The notes under the pieces: generated by a model
The model's input: only the letters and a program-made list of their open reading frames with translations
Databases searched by the model: none
What the model was told of the DNA's origin: nothing
Program-made: the position numbers and the translations under genes
In this document: one piece after another, positions 34,080-42,544 of the stretch
Position numbering within the stretch: the first letter of the stretch is position 1
Layout: each line of letters starts with the position of its first letter
Origin: Rhodospirillales bacterium
Lineage (GTDB): Bacteria; Pseudomonadota; Alphaproteobacteria; Reyranellales; Reyranellaceae
NCBI GenBank assembly: GCA_016699855.1
Contig: CP064988.1
Span: 620,001 to 684,000, forward strand
Direction of reading: 5' to 3'
DNA length: 64,000 nt

Positions 34080-35741
34080 ATGCGTTTCGTCACGGCGGCG
34101 GTGTTCACCGCCATGCTCACCGCCGGCGCCCTGGAACGTCCAGCGGCGGCCAAGGACGAGCTGGTCGTCGGCATGACCCAGTACCCCTCCTCGTTCCATC
34201 CGAACATCGGCTCGATGCTGGCCAAGTCGCTGGTCGAGAACATGACGACGCGGCCGCTGACGGCGTGGGACCCGGACTGGAAGCTGGTGTGCCTGTTGTG
34301 CGTCGAGCTGCCCACGCTCGAGAACGGCGGCGCCCGGACCGAGGAATACGAGCCAGGCAAGACCGGCGTCGCGGTGACCTATACGCTGCGCGAGGGCGTG
34401 AAATGGGGCGACGGCACGCCGGTCACGACCAGGGACGTCGCCTTCGCGGTCGATGTCGGCCGCCATCCGATGTCGGGCGTCACCTCGGCCGAGGCCTACC
34501 GGCGCATACGCAAGCTCGACATCCGCGACGACCGCACCTTCACGCTGCACGTCGACCGGGTGACCTTCGACTACAACAGCGTCGGCGACCTGCGCCTGCT
34601 ACCGGCCCACGTGGACCGCGTGGTGTTCGAGGCGGCGCCAACGGAATACCGCAACAAGTCGAAATACGAGACCGAGACGACCAACCCGGCGCTGTGGTTC
34701 GGGCCGTACCGGATCGCCAAGGTCGTGCCGGGCGCGTCGATCGAACTGGAGCGCAATCCCGTCTGGCCGGGCAAGGCGCCGCACTTCAAGCGCATCGTTT
34801 TCCGCATCATCGAGAACACGTCGGCGCTCGAGGCCAACCTGCTGTCGGGCTCGGTCGACTACATCCTGGGCGAGCTCGGCCTGTCGCTCGACCAGGGGCT
34901 GGCGTTCGAGAAGCGCCACAAGGACCGCTTCGACATCGTGTTCAAGCCGGCGTTGATCTACGAACATGCCGACGTGAATCTGGAGAACCCCCTGCTGGCC
35001 GACGTCCGCGTGCGCCGGGCGCTGCTGCTGGGCATCGACCGCGAGGCGATCTCGCAGCGTCTGTTCGAGGCGAAGCAGCCGGTCGCGCATGGCGGCGTGT
35101 CGCAGCTCGATCCGATGTTCAGTCCGGACGCGCGGCGCTACGCCTACGACCCCTCGGCCGCCGCGAAGCTGCTCGACGAGGCCGGATTCACGCAGATGCG
35201 CGGCGGCGTGCGCCACAACGCCAAGGGCGAGAAACTCTCGATCGAGCTCGCCACCACCGCCGGCAACCGCGTGCGCGAGCAGGTCCAGCAGGTGCTGCAG
35301 AGCCAGTGGAAGCGCATCGGGATCGAGGTCCGTCTCAAGGCCGATCCGCCCCGCGTGTTCTTCGCGCCCGAGAACCGCAAGAACTACACCGGGCTGTCGA
35401 TGTACGCCTGGGTGTCGGCGCCCAACGGCGTGCCGCGCTCGACGCTGCATTCCGAGGAGATCCCCACCGCCGCCAATTCGTGGCGCGGCCAGAACTATCC
35501 GGGCTACCGCAACCCCGAGATGGACCGGACCCTCGACGCGATGGAGCGCGAGCTCGATCCGGTGAAGCGCAAGGCGCTGTCCGCCGAGATGCAGCGCATC
35601 CACGCCGAGGATCTGCCGGTGCTGCCGCTGTTCTTCCGCAGCGACGTCTACATCTTCCCGAAGGCGCTCAAGGGCGTGCGGCCGACCGGACATCTGAACT
35701 CCTCCACCCTCTGGGTCGAGGACTGGCGCTGGGAGCCGTAA
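34080..35741 (+). CDS. Peptide/oligopeptide-type ABC transporter substrate-binding protein
   Basis: The 553-residue periplasmic receptor (SBP_bac_5 family) has a signal peptide (FVTAAVFTAMLTAGALERPA, cleavage near AAAKDE). Family features: LVVGMTQYPSSFHPNIGSML, YTLREGVKWGDGTPVTTRDV, DVRVRRALLLGIDREAI and a C-terminal HAEDLPVLPLFFRSDVYIF. It binds peptides, nickel-type chelates or other small solutes for the permeases encoded at 36432-38314. ATG at 34080 follows GGAGG at good spacing; upstream in-frame starts lack an RBS. Confidence 0.92.
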   Translation: MRFVTAAVFTAMLTAGALERPAAAKDELVVGMTQYPSSFHPNIGSMLAKSLVENMTTRPLTAWDPDWKLVCLLCVELPTLENGGARTEEYEPGKTGVAVTYTLREGVKWGDGTPVTTRDVAFAVDVGRHPMSGVTSAEAYRRIRKLDIRDDRTFTLHVDRVTFDYNSVGDLRLLPAHVDRVVFEAAPTEYRNKSKYETETTNPALWFGPYRIAKVVPGASIELERNPVWPGKAPHFKRIVFRIIENTSALEANLLSGSVDYILGELGLSLDQGLAFEKRHKDRFDIVFKPALIYEHADVNLENPLLADVRVRRALLLGIDREAISQRLFEAKQPVAHGGVSQLDPMFSPDARRYAYDPSAAAKLLDEAGFTQMRGGVRHNAKGEKLSIELATTAGNRVREQVQQVLQSQWKRIGIEVRLKADPPRVFFAPENRKNYTGLSMYAWVSAPNGVPRSTLHSEEIPTAANSWRGQNYPGYRNPEMDRTLDAMERELDPVKRKALSAEMQRIHAEDLPVLPLFFRSDVYIFPKALKGVRPTGHLNSSTLWVEDWRWEP

Positions 35742-35798
35742 GGCATCCGGGACAATCACGTGGTGCCGCGCCCCGGCGACGCCGGGTATGATGCCGCC

Positions 35799-36377
35799 AT
35801 GCCGTTGGACAAGCCCACCCTCGAGGGCCGCTACGTGCGGCTCGAACCGCTCGGCGAGAAGCACCGCGAACTGGTGCGTCCGGCCGCCCAGGATCCGAAG
35901 ATCTGGTCGCTGACCACGTCGGCCTTCGGCGCCCTGTTCGACCCCTATTTCGACGCCGCGCTGGCGCGCAGCGACGGCGAGCGCGAGATCGCCTTCGCCG
36001 TGCTGCTGCTGGGGCCGCGACGCCACGTCGGCATGACGCGCTTCCTCGCGATCGAGCCGGCGCACCGCCGGCTGGAGATCGGCTCGACCTGGTACAACCC
36101 GACGGTCTGGGCCGGCGACGTCAACCCGGAATGCAAGCTGCTGCTGATGCGCCACGCCTTCGAGACGCTGGGGTACCACCGCGTCGAGCTGAAGACCGAC
36201 GCCCGCAACCAGCGCAGCCGCGACGCCATCTCGCGGCTCGGCGCGACGCAGGAGGGCGTGTTCCGCAAGCATATGGTGATGGCCGACGGCCACATCCGCG
36301 ACTCGGTCTGGTTCAGCGTCATCGACACCGAATGGCCCGACGTGCGCGCCGGGCTGGAACGGCGGCTGCGGTACTAG
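35799..36377 (+). CDS. GNAT acetyltransferase (RimJ/RimL-like)
   Basis: The 192-residue protein has the Acetyltransf_3 pattern: TLEGRYVRLEPLGEKHREL at the N-terminus, EIGSTWYNPTVWAGDVNPE before motif A, and YHRVELKTDARNQRSRDAIS, ISRLGATQEGVFRKHMVMAD near the C-terminus. Members acetylate protein N-termini, antibiotics or amino sugars. It sits between the receptor and permease genes of the ABC transporter on the same strand, so it may act on the imported compound; this is inference. Confidence 0.88.
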   Translation: MPLDKPTLEGRYVRLEPLGEKHRELVRPAAQDPKIWSLTTSAFGALFDPYFDAALARSDGEREIAFAVLLLGPRRHVGMTRFLAIEPAHRRLEIGSTWYNPTVWAGDVNPECKLLLMRHAFETLGYHRVELKTDARNQRSRDAISRLGATQEGVFRKHMVMADGHIRDSVWFSVIDTEWPDVRAGLERRLRY

Positions 36378-36431
36378 CCGTGGACGCCGGCCGCCTGCGA
36401 CGGGCGCCGCCGGGTCCGCTATAGTCGGGGG

Positions 36432-37382
36432 ATGACCCGATTTCTCCTCGGACGCGTCGCCGAGATGCTGGCCGTCCTGCTGGCGATGAGCGCCGTGGTT
36501 TTCGCGCTGATCGGGCTGATGCCCGGTGATCCGGTCGATCTCCTGGCCGCCGGTGATCCCAAGATGACGAGCGAGGACGCCGCCCGGCTGCGCGCGCTCT
36601 ACGGCCTCGACCGGCCGGTCTGGGCGCGCTACCTGAGCTGGCTCGGCGCCGCGCTGGGCGGCGATCTCGGCTTCTCGCGCTCCTTCGCGCGGCCGGTGCT
36701 CGACGTGCTGCTGCCGCGCCTGGCCGACACCGCGCTGCTGGTCGGCCTGGCGCTGGTCGTGTCGGCGGCGATCGCGCTGCCGCTGGGCGTCCACGCCGCC
36801 CGCCACCCCCGCTCCGCCGCCGACTACGGCGTCAACCTGCTGTGCTTCGCCGGAATCTCCGTGCCGCCGTTCTGGCTGGCGCTGATGCTGATCGTGCTGT
36901 TCTCCGTCGTGCTGCGGTGGCTGCCCGCCAGCGGCGTCGGCGAAGGACCGTGGCAGCACGCCCGCCATCTCGTCCTGCCGTTGACCGTGCTGGTCGTCAC
37001 CCATGTCGGCCAGTACACGCGCTTCGTGCGCGCCGCCACCATCGAGGTCCTACGCCAGGACTACATCCGCACCGCCCGCGCAAAGGGGCTGTCGGAACGC
37101 GACGTCGTCCGCCGCCACGCCCTGCGCGGGGCGCTGGCGCCGGTGTTCACGATCATCGCGCTGTCGTTCGGCGGGCTGTTCTCGGGTGCGCTCATCACCG
37201 AGACGATGTTCGCGCGGCCGGGCATGGGCAAGGCGATCTACGACGCGATCCTCGGCAGCGACTACAACCTCGCGCTGGTCGGTCTGCTGCTGGCGACGGC
37301 GGCGACGCTGGTCGGCAGCCTGCTCGCGGACATCGGCTACGCGTGGCTCGATCCGCGCGTGCGGCTGGGCGGAACGTCGTGA
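36432..37382 (+). CDS. Dipeptide-type ABC transporter permease, DppB-like
   Basis: The 316-residue permease has six predicted membrane helices, the DppB start (FLLGRVAEMLAVLLAMSAVV), PGDPVDLLAAGDPKMTSEDA and the EAA-type coupling loop (EVLRQDYIRTARAKGLSERD). GALITETMFARPGMGKAIYD near the C-terminus is diagnostic. It pairs with the DppC-like permease with a GTGA overlap (37379-37382). ATG at 36432. The ATPase subunits are not in the window. Confidence 0.93.
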   Translation: MTRFLLGRVAEMLAVLLAMSAVVFALIGLMPGDPVDLLAAGDPKMTSEDAARLRALYGLDRPVWARYLSWLGAALGGDLGFSRSFARPVLDVLLPRLADTALLVGLALVVSAAIALPLGVHAARHPRSAADYGVNLLCFAGISVPPFWLALMLIVLFSVVLRWLPASGVGEGPWQHARHLVLPLTVLVVTHVGQYTRFVRAATIEVLRQDYIRTARAKGLSERDVVRRHALRGALAPVFTIIALSFGGLFSGALITETMFARPGMGKAIYDAILGSDYNLALVGLLLATAATLVGSLLADIGYAWLDPRVRLGGTS

Positions 37383-38314
37383 GCGTCGCGGATCTCGTTC
37401 CGGGCCGCGACGCCGGCCCACGGACGCCGGCGCGGCGCGCGTGGCGGCGGTTCCGCGCCCATCGCATGGCGATGGTGTCGCTGTGCGTCCTCGCCGCCCT
37501 TCTGGGGCTCGCGCTGCTTGCGCCGGCGCTGGCGGCGTGGCGCGGTGTGGATCCGACCGCGACCGACCTGCTGGCGCGCTTCGAGCCGCCCTCGGCGCGG
37601 TACTGGCTGGGCACCGACGATCTCGGCCGCGACGTGTTCCAGCGCCTGCTCGACGGCGGCCGCGTGTCCCTGCTGGTGGCGGTCGCCGCCGCCGCGCTGT
37701 CGGCGGCGCTCGGCGCGGTGGTCGGCGTGGTCGCGGGCTTCGTCGGCGGCCGCGTCGACGCCCTGTTGATGCGGCTCACCGACGGCGTCATCGCCCTGCC
37801 GCTGCTGCCGCTGCTGATCGTGCTGGCGGCGGTCGACGTGCGGAAGCTCGGCTTCTCCGACGAACTGGCGCAATCCGACACGCTCTCGCTCTACCGCATC
37901 GTGCTGATCGTGGCGCTGACCGGCTGGACGACGGTGGCGCGGCTGGTGCGCGCCGAGACGCTGTCGTTGAAAGCGCGCGATTTCGTGCGGGCGGCCGGCG
38001 CGCTCGGCGCCACGCCGGTCCGCATCATGTTCCGCCACATCCTGCCCAACTCCGCCTCGCCGATCGTCGTCGCCACGACCCTGTCGGTCGGCGGCATCGT
38101 GCTGTTCGAATCCGTGCTGAGCTTCCTCGGCCTCGGCGTCCAGGCGCCGCACGCCTCGTGGGGCAACATGCTGACAGGCGCGCAGGAGCTGGTGTGGAGC
38201 GCGCCCGCCCTGGCGCTGTGGCCCGGCCTGTTGATCTTCATCACCGTCATCGCCTTCAACTTCGTCGGAGACGGCCTGCAGGATGCGCTCGATCCGCGCG
38301 CCAGCCGCGACTGA
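37379..38314 (+). CDS. Dipeptide-type ABC transporter permease, DppC-like
   Basis: The 311-residue permease has an N-terminal helix (MAMVSLCVLAALLGLALLAP), the DppC signature RYWLGTDDLGRDVFQRLLDG and an EAA loop (KARDFVRAAGALGATPVRIM), with five to six membrane segments in all. The loop between central helices (VRKLGFSDELAQSDTLSLYR) is longer than usual. GTG at 37379 overlaps the DppB stop. The gene ends five bases from the convergent tlyA stop, with no DppD/DppF gene following. Confidence 0.92.
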   Translation: MSVADLVPGRDAGPRTPARRAWRRFRAHRMAMVSLCVLAALLGLALLAPALAAWRGVDPTATDLLARFEPPSARYWLGTDDLGRDVFQRLLDGGRVSLLVAVAAAALSAALGAVVGVVAGFVGGRVDALLMRLTDGVIALPLLPLLIVLAAVDVRKLGFSDELAQSDTLSLYRIVLIVALTGWTTVARLVRAETLSLKARDFVRAAGALGATPVRIMFRHILPNSASPIVVATTLSVGGIVLFESVLSFLGLGVQAPHASWGNMLTGAQELVWSAPALALWPGLLIFITVIAFNFVGDGLQDALDPRASRD

Positions 38315-38319
38315 GCCGG

Positions 38320-39093
38320 TCAGGGCGCGTACAAACCGGCGATCAGGAACTCCTTGTTTCCGTCGGCGCCCTCGATCGGACTGTCGACGATCCCCAGCAC
38401 CCGCCATCCCGGCAGCGCCGCCAGCCAGTCGCGGATCATGTCGCAGACCTCGTCGTGCCGGGCCGGATCGCGCACGATTCCACCCTTGCCGACGCGGCCG
38501 CGTCCGACCTCGAATTGCGGCTTGATCAGCGCCACGACATGCGCGCCCGGCGCCGCCAGCGCCAGCGCCGCCGGCAGCGCGGTGCGCAGGCCGATGAAAC
38601 TCACGTCGCTGACGATCAGATCGACCGGATCGGCGATCGTCGCCGTCGACACGTCGCGGATGTTGGTTTTCTCCATCACCACGACGCGCGGATCCTGCCG
38701 CAGCTTCCACGCCAGCTGCCCCTGCCCCACGTCGACCGCGTAGACCTTGCGCGCGCCGCCGCGCAGCAGCACGTCCGTGAAGCCGCCGGTGGAGGCGCCG
38801 ACATCGAGCCCGACACGGCCCTCGACCGGGATCGCGAACGCATCCAGCGCCCGCGCCAGCTTCAATCCGCCGCGCGAGACGTAGGGATGCGGCTGGCCGC
38901 GCACCTCCAGCGGCTGGTCGGGGCCGACCACCGCGCCGGCCTTGTCGATCCGCCGCTCGCCGGAGAACACGAGGCCCGCCATCAGCATGCGCTGCGCCGC
39001 GGCGCGCGTGTCGGCCAGGCCGCGCTCGACCAGCGCGACGTCGGCGCGCGTCTTGGCGGCGCGCGGCACGGGGCGGCGGACATCCTCGGACAT
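38320..39093 (-). CDS. tlyA: TlyA-family rRNA 2'-O-methyltransferase/hemolysin-like protein
   Basis: The 257-residue protein has an N-terminal S4 RNA-binding domain (TRADVALVERGLADTRAAAQ) and a FtsJ-type SAM domain: GLDVGASTGGFTDVLLRGGA, VYAVDVGQGQLAWKLR, VSDVSFIGLR and LIKPQFEVGRGRVGKGG, with the K-D-K-E tetrad of 2'-O-methyltransferases. TlyA methylates 16S and, in some bacteria, 23S rRNA. ATG at 39093 is preferred; an ATG at 39108 is possible. In many alphaproteobacteria tlyA follows dxs; here it is separated from it by about 3.4 kb of other genes. Confidence 0.9.
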   Translation of the reverse strand: MSEDVRRPVPRAAKTRADVALVERGLADTRAAAQRMLMAGLVFSGERRIDKAGAVVGPDQPLEVRGQPHPYVSRGGLKLARALDAFAIPVEGRVGLDVGASTGGFTDVLLRGGARKVYAVDVGQGQLAWKLRQDPRVVVMEKTNIRDVSTATIADPVDLIVSDVSFIGLRTALPAALALAAPGAHVVALIKPQFEVGRGRVGKGGIVRDPARHDEVCDMIRDWLAALPGWRVLGIVDSPIEGADGNKEFLIAGLYAP

Positions 39094-39182
39094 GCCGTAA
39101 CGTACCATCCTGGCCGCGACCTCGACGACAGGTGTCGTGGCGGTTACGGTCCCGGCCCACGCACACCACCACGGAGACATCC

Positions 39183-39950
39183 ATGTCGACCCAGCTTCTC
39201 GCCGGCGACCGCGCGCTGGTAACCGGCGGCGGCCAGGGCATCGGCAAGGGCGTCGCCCTGGCGCTGGCGCGCGATGGCGCCAAGGTGCTGTTCGCCGACG
39301 TGAACGAGACCGGCGGCCGCGCGACCGAGGCGGAGGCGCGCACCGAGGGGCTCGACGCCACCTTCGTGCCGGCCGATCTCGCGACCTTGGAGGGTGCCCG
39401 GGCGCTGTGGCGCACCGCGCTGGAGCGCCTCGGCACGGTCACCGTCCTCGTCCACACCGCCAGTCCACGGCGGCTGGAGTCGGACACCGCGCTGGACGTC
39501 GCCGACGACACCTGGGACGCGATGATGAACGTGAACCTGCGCGCCGGCTTCGAGCTCGGCCGCGCGGCGGGGCGCCACATGCGCGACGCCGCGATCCGGG
39601 GCCGCATCCTCTACATGACCTCGTTGCACGCCTACGCGCCGCGAAACCTGCCGCACTACAGCGCCGCCAAGGCGGGTACGACGATGGTGATGAAGGAACT
39701 GGCGAAGCTGCTGGGGCCGCACGGCATCCGGGTCAACGCGATCGCGCCCGGCGCCATACCCGGCGGCGGATTCGGCGGCTTGCCGGGCCTGGTCGACCAT
39801 ATCCCGCTAGGCCGCGTCGGCACGCCCGACGACATCGCGCAGATGACGGTCGCCATCCTCAGCGAGCGGTTCGGCCGCTATGTCGCCGGCACGACCATCG
39901 CCGTCGACGGCGGCCTGGCCCTGACCAACTGGATTCCGGCGCCGCGTTGA
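39183..39950 (+). CDS. Short-chain dehydrogenase/reductase (FabG-like)
   Basis: The 255-residue SDR has the cofactor motif VTGGGQGIGKGVALALARDG, catalytic Ser in MTSLHAYAP and YSAAK as the YxxxK pair, with PGAIPGG after it. The C-terminus (VAGTTIAVDGG) is typical of classical tetrameric SDRs. An Asp at the end of strand 2 (LFADVNETGG) suggests NAD(H) rather than NADP(H). ATG at 39183. It stands alone between divergent/convergent minus-strand genes; substrate unknown. Confidence 0.9.
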   Translation: MSTQLLAGDRALVTGGGQGIGKGVALALARDGAKVLFADVNETGGRATEAEARTEGLDATFVPADLATLEGARALWRTALERLGTVTVLVHTASPRRLESDTALDVADDTWDAMMNVNLRAGFELGRAAGRHMRDAAIRGRILYMTSLHAYAPRNLPHYSAAKAGTTMVMKELAKLLGPHGIRVNAIAPGAIPGGGFGGLPGLVDHIPLGRVGTPDDIAQMTVAILSERFGRYVAGTTIAVDGGLALTNWIPAPR

Positions 39951-39963
39951 CGCCGCCGCGCGC

Positions 39964-40557
39964 TCACGCCGCGTCGACGGCCGGACCGAGGCCGATCGGA
40001 GCCGGCGTCCGGTTCACGATCAGCCGGAACAGGTCGGCGAAGTCGACACCGCCGCCGGCGGGCACGCCGCGCAGCGGATCCTCGTTCGCGCCGAACGCGA
40101 GGTCGATCTCCGACCAATCCGCGGCGGTCAGCGCCGCCTCGGCGCGCGGCAGGACGATATCCTCCTCGATCCGCATGTGCGCCCAGTGGAACGCCGAGTA
40201 CGCCTCGACCTCGCCGGCGAAGTCGCCGGCCGGCGCCAGCCCCATCTCCCAGGCCGCGACCACACGCTTCAGCCGCGCGAGCCGCCCGACGCCGTCGCGG
40301 TGCTGCTCATGGAGCTCGTCGAGCGTCGCCGCGCAGTCGGGCGCGCGCAGGCGAAGCAACCGGTAGAGGTGGTCGTCCTCCTTGGGATGGTGGCAGACCT
40401 CAGGAAAGCGCTCGATGTAGGCGATCATCGCGTCGATCAAGCGGAAATCCGGCGCCTTGCCCGAGGCGACCGCGGCGCGCGCGACATGGCGCAGGGCGTG
40501 CAGCACCGCCGCCAGCGAGCGGTGCTCGTCGCGGATCACCATGGAACCCTTGTGCAT
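39964..40557 (-). CDS. Hemerythrin-domain protein
   Basis: The 197-residue protein has the four-helix hemerythrin ligand set: RDEHRSLAAVLHALRH (His in helix 1), VCHHPKEDDHLYRLLRLRAP (helix 2), LHEQHRDGVGRLARLK (helix 3) and FHWAHMRIEEDIVLPRAEAA (helix 4, with the bridging Glu). A diiron site that binds O2 or NO or senses iron/redox is expected. It lies 21 bases after hemN on the same strand, probably in one transcript under the FNR-type box at 41998, consistent with a microaerobic or nitrosative role. Confidence 0.9.
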   Translation of the reverse strand: MHKGSMVIRDEHRSLAAVLHALRHVARAAVASGKAPDFRLIDAMIAYIERFPEVCHHPKEDDHLYRLLRLRAPDCAATLDELHEQHRDGVGRLARLKRVVAAWEMGLAPAGDFAGEVEAYSAFHWAHMRIEEDIVLPRAEAALTAADWSEIDLAFGANEDPLRGVPAGGGVDFADLFRLIVNRTPAPIGLGPAVDAA

Positions 40558-40578
40558 CTCCGCCTCCCGATCCGCACG

Positions 40579-41928
40579 TCAGACGGCGCGCGAATGCCGG
40601 CCGCCCGACGCCGGCAGATGGTGGTCGAACGCGGCGCACACCAGCCGGACGCCATCGCGTGCGGCCTCGGCGACCCGCACGCGGGCGCCGTCGATCCGCA
40701 CGATTCCGTCCTCGGCGTACGGCCGCAGCCGCGCGAGATCGTCCACGAAGGCCCCCGAAGGCATGCCGTGGCGGTCGGCGACCTCGTCGAGATCGACTTC
40801 GAAATCGCACATCAGGCGCTCTATGACGTCGCCGACGAGGCGATCCTCCGGCCGGACCGCGACGCCGCGCGCCGTCGCGTAGCGGCGCTCGCCGATCGCC
40901 GCCGCGTAGTCGGCGACCTTCGTGGCGTTCTGGGCGTAGCCGTCCGGCAGGAGGGAGATCGCCGTCGCGCCCAGCCCGATCATCGGGACCGCGGGCACGT
41001 CGGTGTAGCCTTGGAAGTTGCGCCGGACCGCCCCCACCTCGGCCGCGAGCGCCAACGGGTCGTCGGGCAGCGCGTAGTGGTCCAGCCCGATGCGGCGATA
41101 GCCCGCGCCCTCGAGCCGGGCGGCGACGAGGGCCGCCATGGCATGCCGGGCGGCCATGTCGGGCAGCGCCGCCTCGTCGATGGCGCGCTGGCGCTTGGAC
41201 ATCCACGGTACGTGGGCGTAGCCGAACACGGCGATGCGCGAGGGCCGCAGATCGATCGTCGTCGTCAACGTCCGCGCCAGCGTCTCGAGTGTCTGCCGCG
41301 GCAATCCGTAGACCAGATCGACGTTGACGCGGTCGATCCCCGCGCCGCGCAGCATCGCCACGCAAGCGCGCGTCGTCTCCTCTGGTTGTAGGCGGTTGAT
41401 GGCGCGCTGCACGACCGGATCGAAATCCTGGACTCCGAGGCTCGCCCGCGTCACGCCGGCCGCCGCCAACGACGCCACCAGCGACCGCGACACGTAGCGC
41501 GGATCGGTCTCGACGGAGATTTCGGCGCCCGGCGCCAACCGGAACCGCGCCGTCGCCCGTGCGATGAGGCGCTTGAGGGCGGCGCCGCCGATCTCGGTCG
41601 GCGTGCCGCCACCGAACTGGATCGCCACCAGCGGCCGGCCCTCGCCGATGTCGGCGGCGATCATGTCGAGCTCTTGCGCCCCCAATCGCGCGTAGGCGGC
41701 GAGATCGTCGGCCCGGCGCGCGACCTGGGTGTGGCAAGCGCAGTACCAGCAGATCGACCGGCAGAACGGGATATGGGCGTAGAGCGAAATCGGCCGGCCT
41801 TCGGGAAGGGCGCGCAGCCATCCGCGGTACGTCGCCGCCCCCACGCCGGCGTGGAACTGCGCCGCCGTCGGATAGCTCGTGTAGCGGGGCACCGCGCGCT
41901 CGTGCCGCAGAAGCGTCGCAAGGTCCAT
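40579..41928 (-). CDS. hemN: Oxygen-independent coproporphyrinogen III oxidase
   Basis: The 449-residue radical SAM enzyme decarboxylates coproporphyrinogen III to protoporphyrinogen IX without O2, for heme synthesis at low oxygen. Diagnostic features are VPRYTSYPTAAQFHAGV near the N-terminus, the cluster motif HIPFCRSICWYCACHT (CxxxCxxCxC), FGGGTPTEI and NVDLVYGLPRQT, and the C-terminal HemN domain. ATG at 41928 gives the standard N-terminus. The upstream 120 bases contain an FNR/FixK-type box. Confidence 0.95.
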   Translation of the reverse strand: MDLATLLRHERAVPRYTSYPTAAQFHAGVGAATYRGWLRALPEGRPISLYAHIPFCRSICWYCACHTQVARRADDLAAYARLGAQELDMIAADIGEGRPLVAIQFGGGTPTEIGGAALKRLIARATARFRLAPGAEISVETDPRYVSRSLVASLAAAGVTRASLGVQDFDPVVQRAINRLQPEETTRACVAMLRGAGIDRVNVDLVYGLPRQTLETLARTLTTTIDLRPSRIAVFGYAHVPWMSKRQRAIDEAALPDMAARHAMAALVAARLEGAGYRRIGLDHYALPDDPLALAAEVGAVRRNFQGYTDVPAVPMIGLGATAISLLPDGYAQNATKVADYAAAIGERRYATARGVAVRPEDRLVGDVIERLMCDFEVDLDEVADRHGMPSGAFVDDLARLRPYAEDGIVRIDGARVRVAEAARDGVRLVCAAFDHHLPASGGRHSRAV

Positions 41929-41997
41929 ATCCGGTCCGATTCCATCCGCGCGCCGAGATGCGCCTGCGAAGAATAGGCGCGACGGCCACCACGGCGT

Positions 41998-42011
41998 TTG
42001 ACTCGGATCAA
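41998..42011 (-). promoter_or_regulatory. FNR/FixK-type box upstream of hemN
   Basis: On the minus strand the site reads TTGATCCGAGTCAA, matching the TTGAT-N4-ATCAA consensus at nine of ten positions. It lies about 70-83 bases before the hemN ATG, a distance that fits a class II activator site at -40. Anaerobic activation of hemN by FNR-family regulators is well established in other bacteria. Confidence 0.7.
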
Positions 42012-42149
42012 AGGATGCAGCGACGATCATCGCCGCCCGGCGGCGGATGCCTAGCCGGCTCTACGCGCCGCCTGGAAGCGGGCGTGTCGCTGGACAATTG
42101 CGATTCTCAACTCACGCCGGCGCGGCAAACGTCCGCGAGCCGCGCGTCA

Positions 42150-42455
42150 TCATCCGACACAGGATGCCAACTCAATCAAGGACCAGAGCACGAACAGAGG
42201 CTTGAGGACGACACGCCACACGGCAGTCGCGCCTTCGCCAACAAGATAGGCATCGCGTTCGATGGCCGCTCGACCACCGTCCATCCGAAGCGACAGTAGC
42301 AGCGCGGCGAGAAAGACCAACCCAGCCACCGCGATCGCGATCTCGAGGCTAGCCGCTGCGATTTCCTCTGGCGTTGCGGTAGTCACCGAAACGTCCAGGG
42401 CCGGCAAGATCGCTGGGGTGACCAGTCGCAGTGTCACGGCGACAACGATTGCCAT
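42150..42455 (-). CDS. Small membrane protein (101 aa), unknown
   Basis: The frame encodes two or three hydrophobic segments (MAIVVAVTLRLVTPAILPAL, LEIAIAVAGLVFLAALLLSL and a C-terminal VLKPLFVLWSLIELASC) with a charged loop between. Codon bias is less GC3-extreme than in neighbours. The frame is open further upstream to beyond dxs, so the start is uncertain; ATG at 42455 is the first ATG before the hydrophobic part. It lies 89 bases after dxs on the same strand. It may be a genuine small inner-membrane protein; no family is recognised. Confidence 0.42.
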   Translation of the reverse strand: MAIVVAVTLRLVTPAILPALDVSVTTATPEEIAAASLEIAIAVAGLVFLAALLLSLRMDGGRAAIERDAYLVGEGATAVWRVVLKPLFVLWSLIELASCVG

Positions 42456-42544
42456 TCCGGACAGCGCAAACAGACCCCTGCCGCCTCCGCGACAACGATC
42501 ACCGATGACGGCGACCGATGACGGCGACCGATGAAAGGGCCGCG

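Noticed and set aside
34599..37004. An 801-residue minus-strand frame opposite the ABC transporter genes
   Set aside because: It is the GC-skew shadow of the receptor, GNAT and DppB genes, composed mostly of Arg, Gln, His and Gly with no domain pattern.
36842..38314. An early start of the DppC-like protein within the DppB gene
   Set aside because: The upstream part is out-of-frame DppB. GTG at 37379 with the GTGA overlap gives the normal DppC N-terminus.
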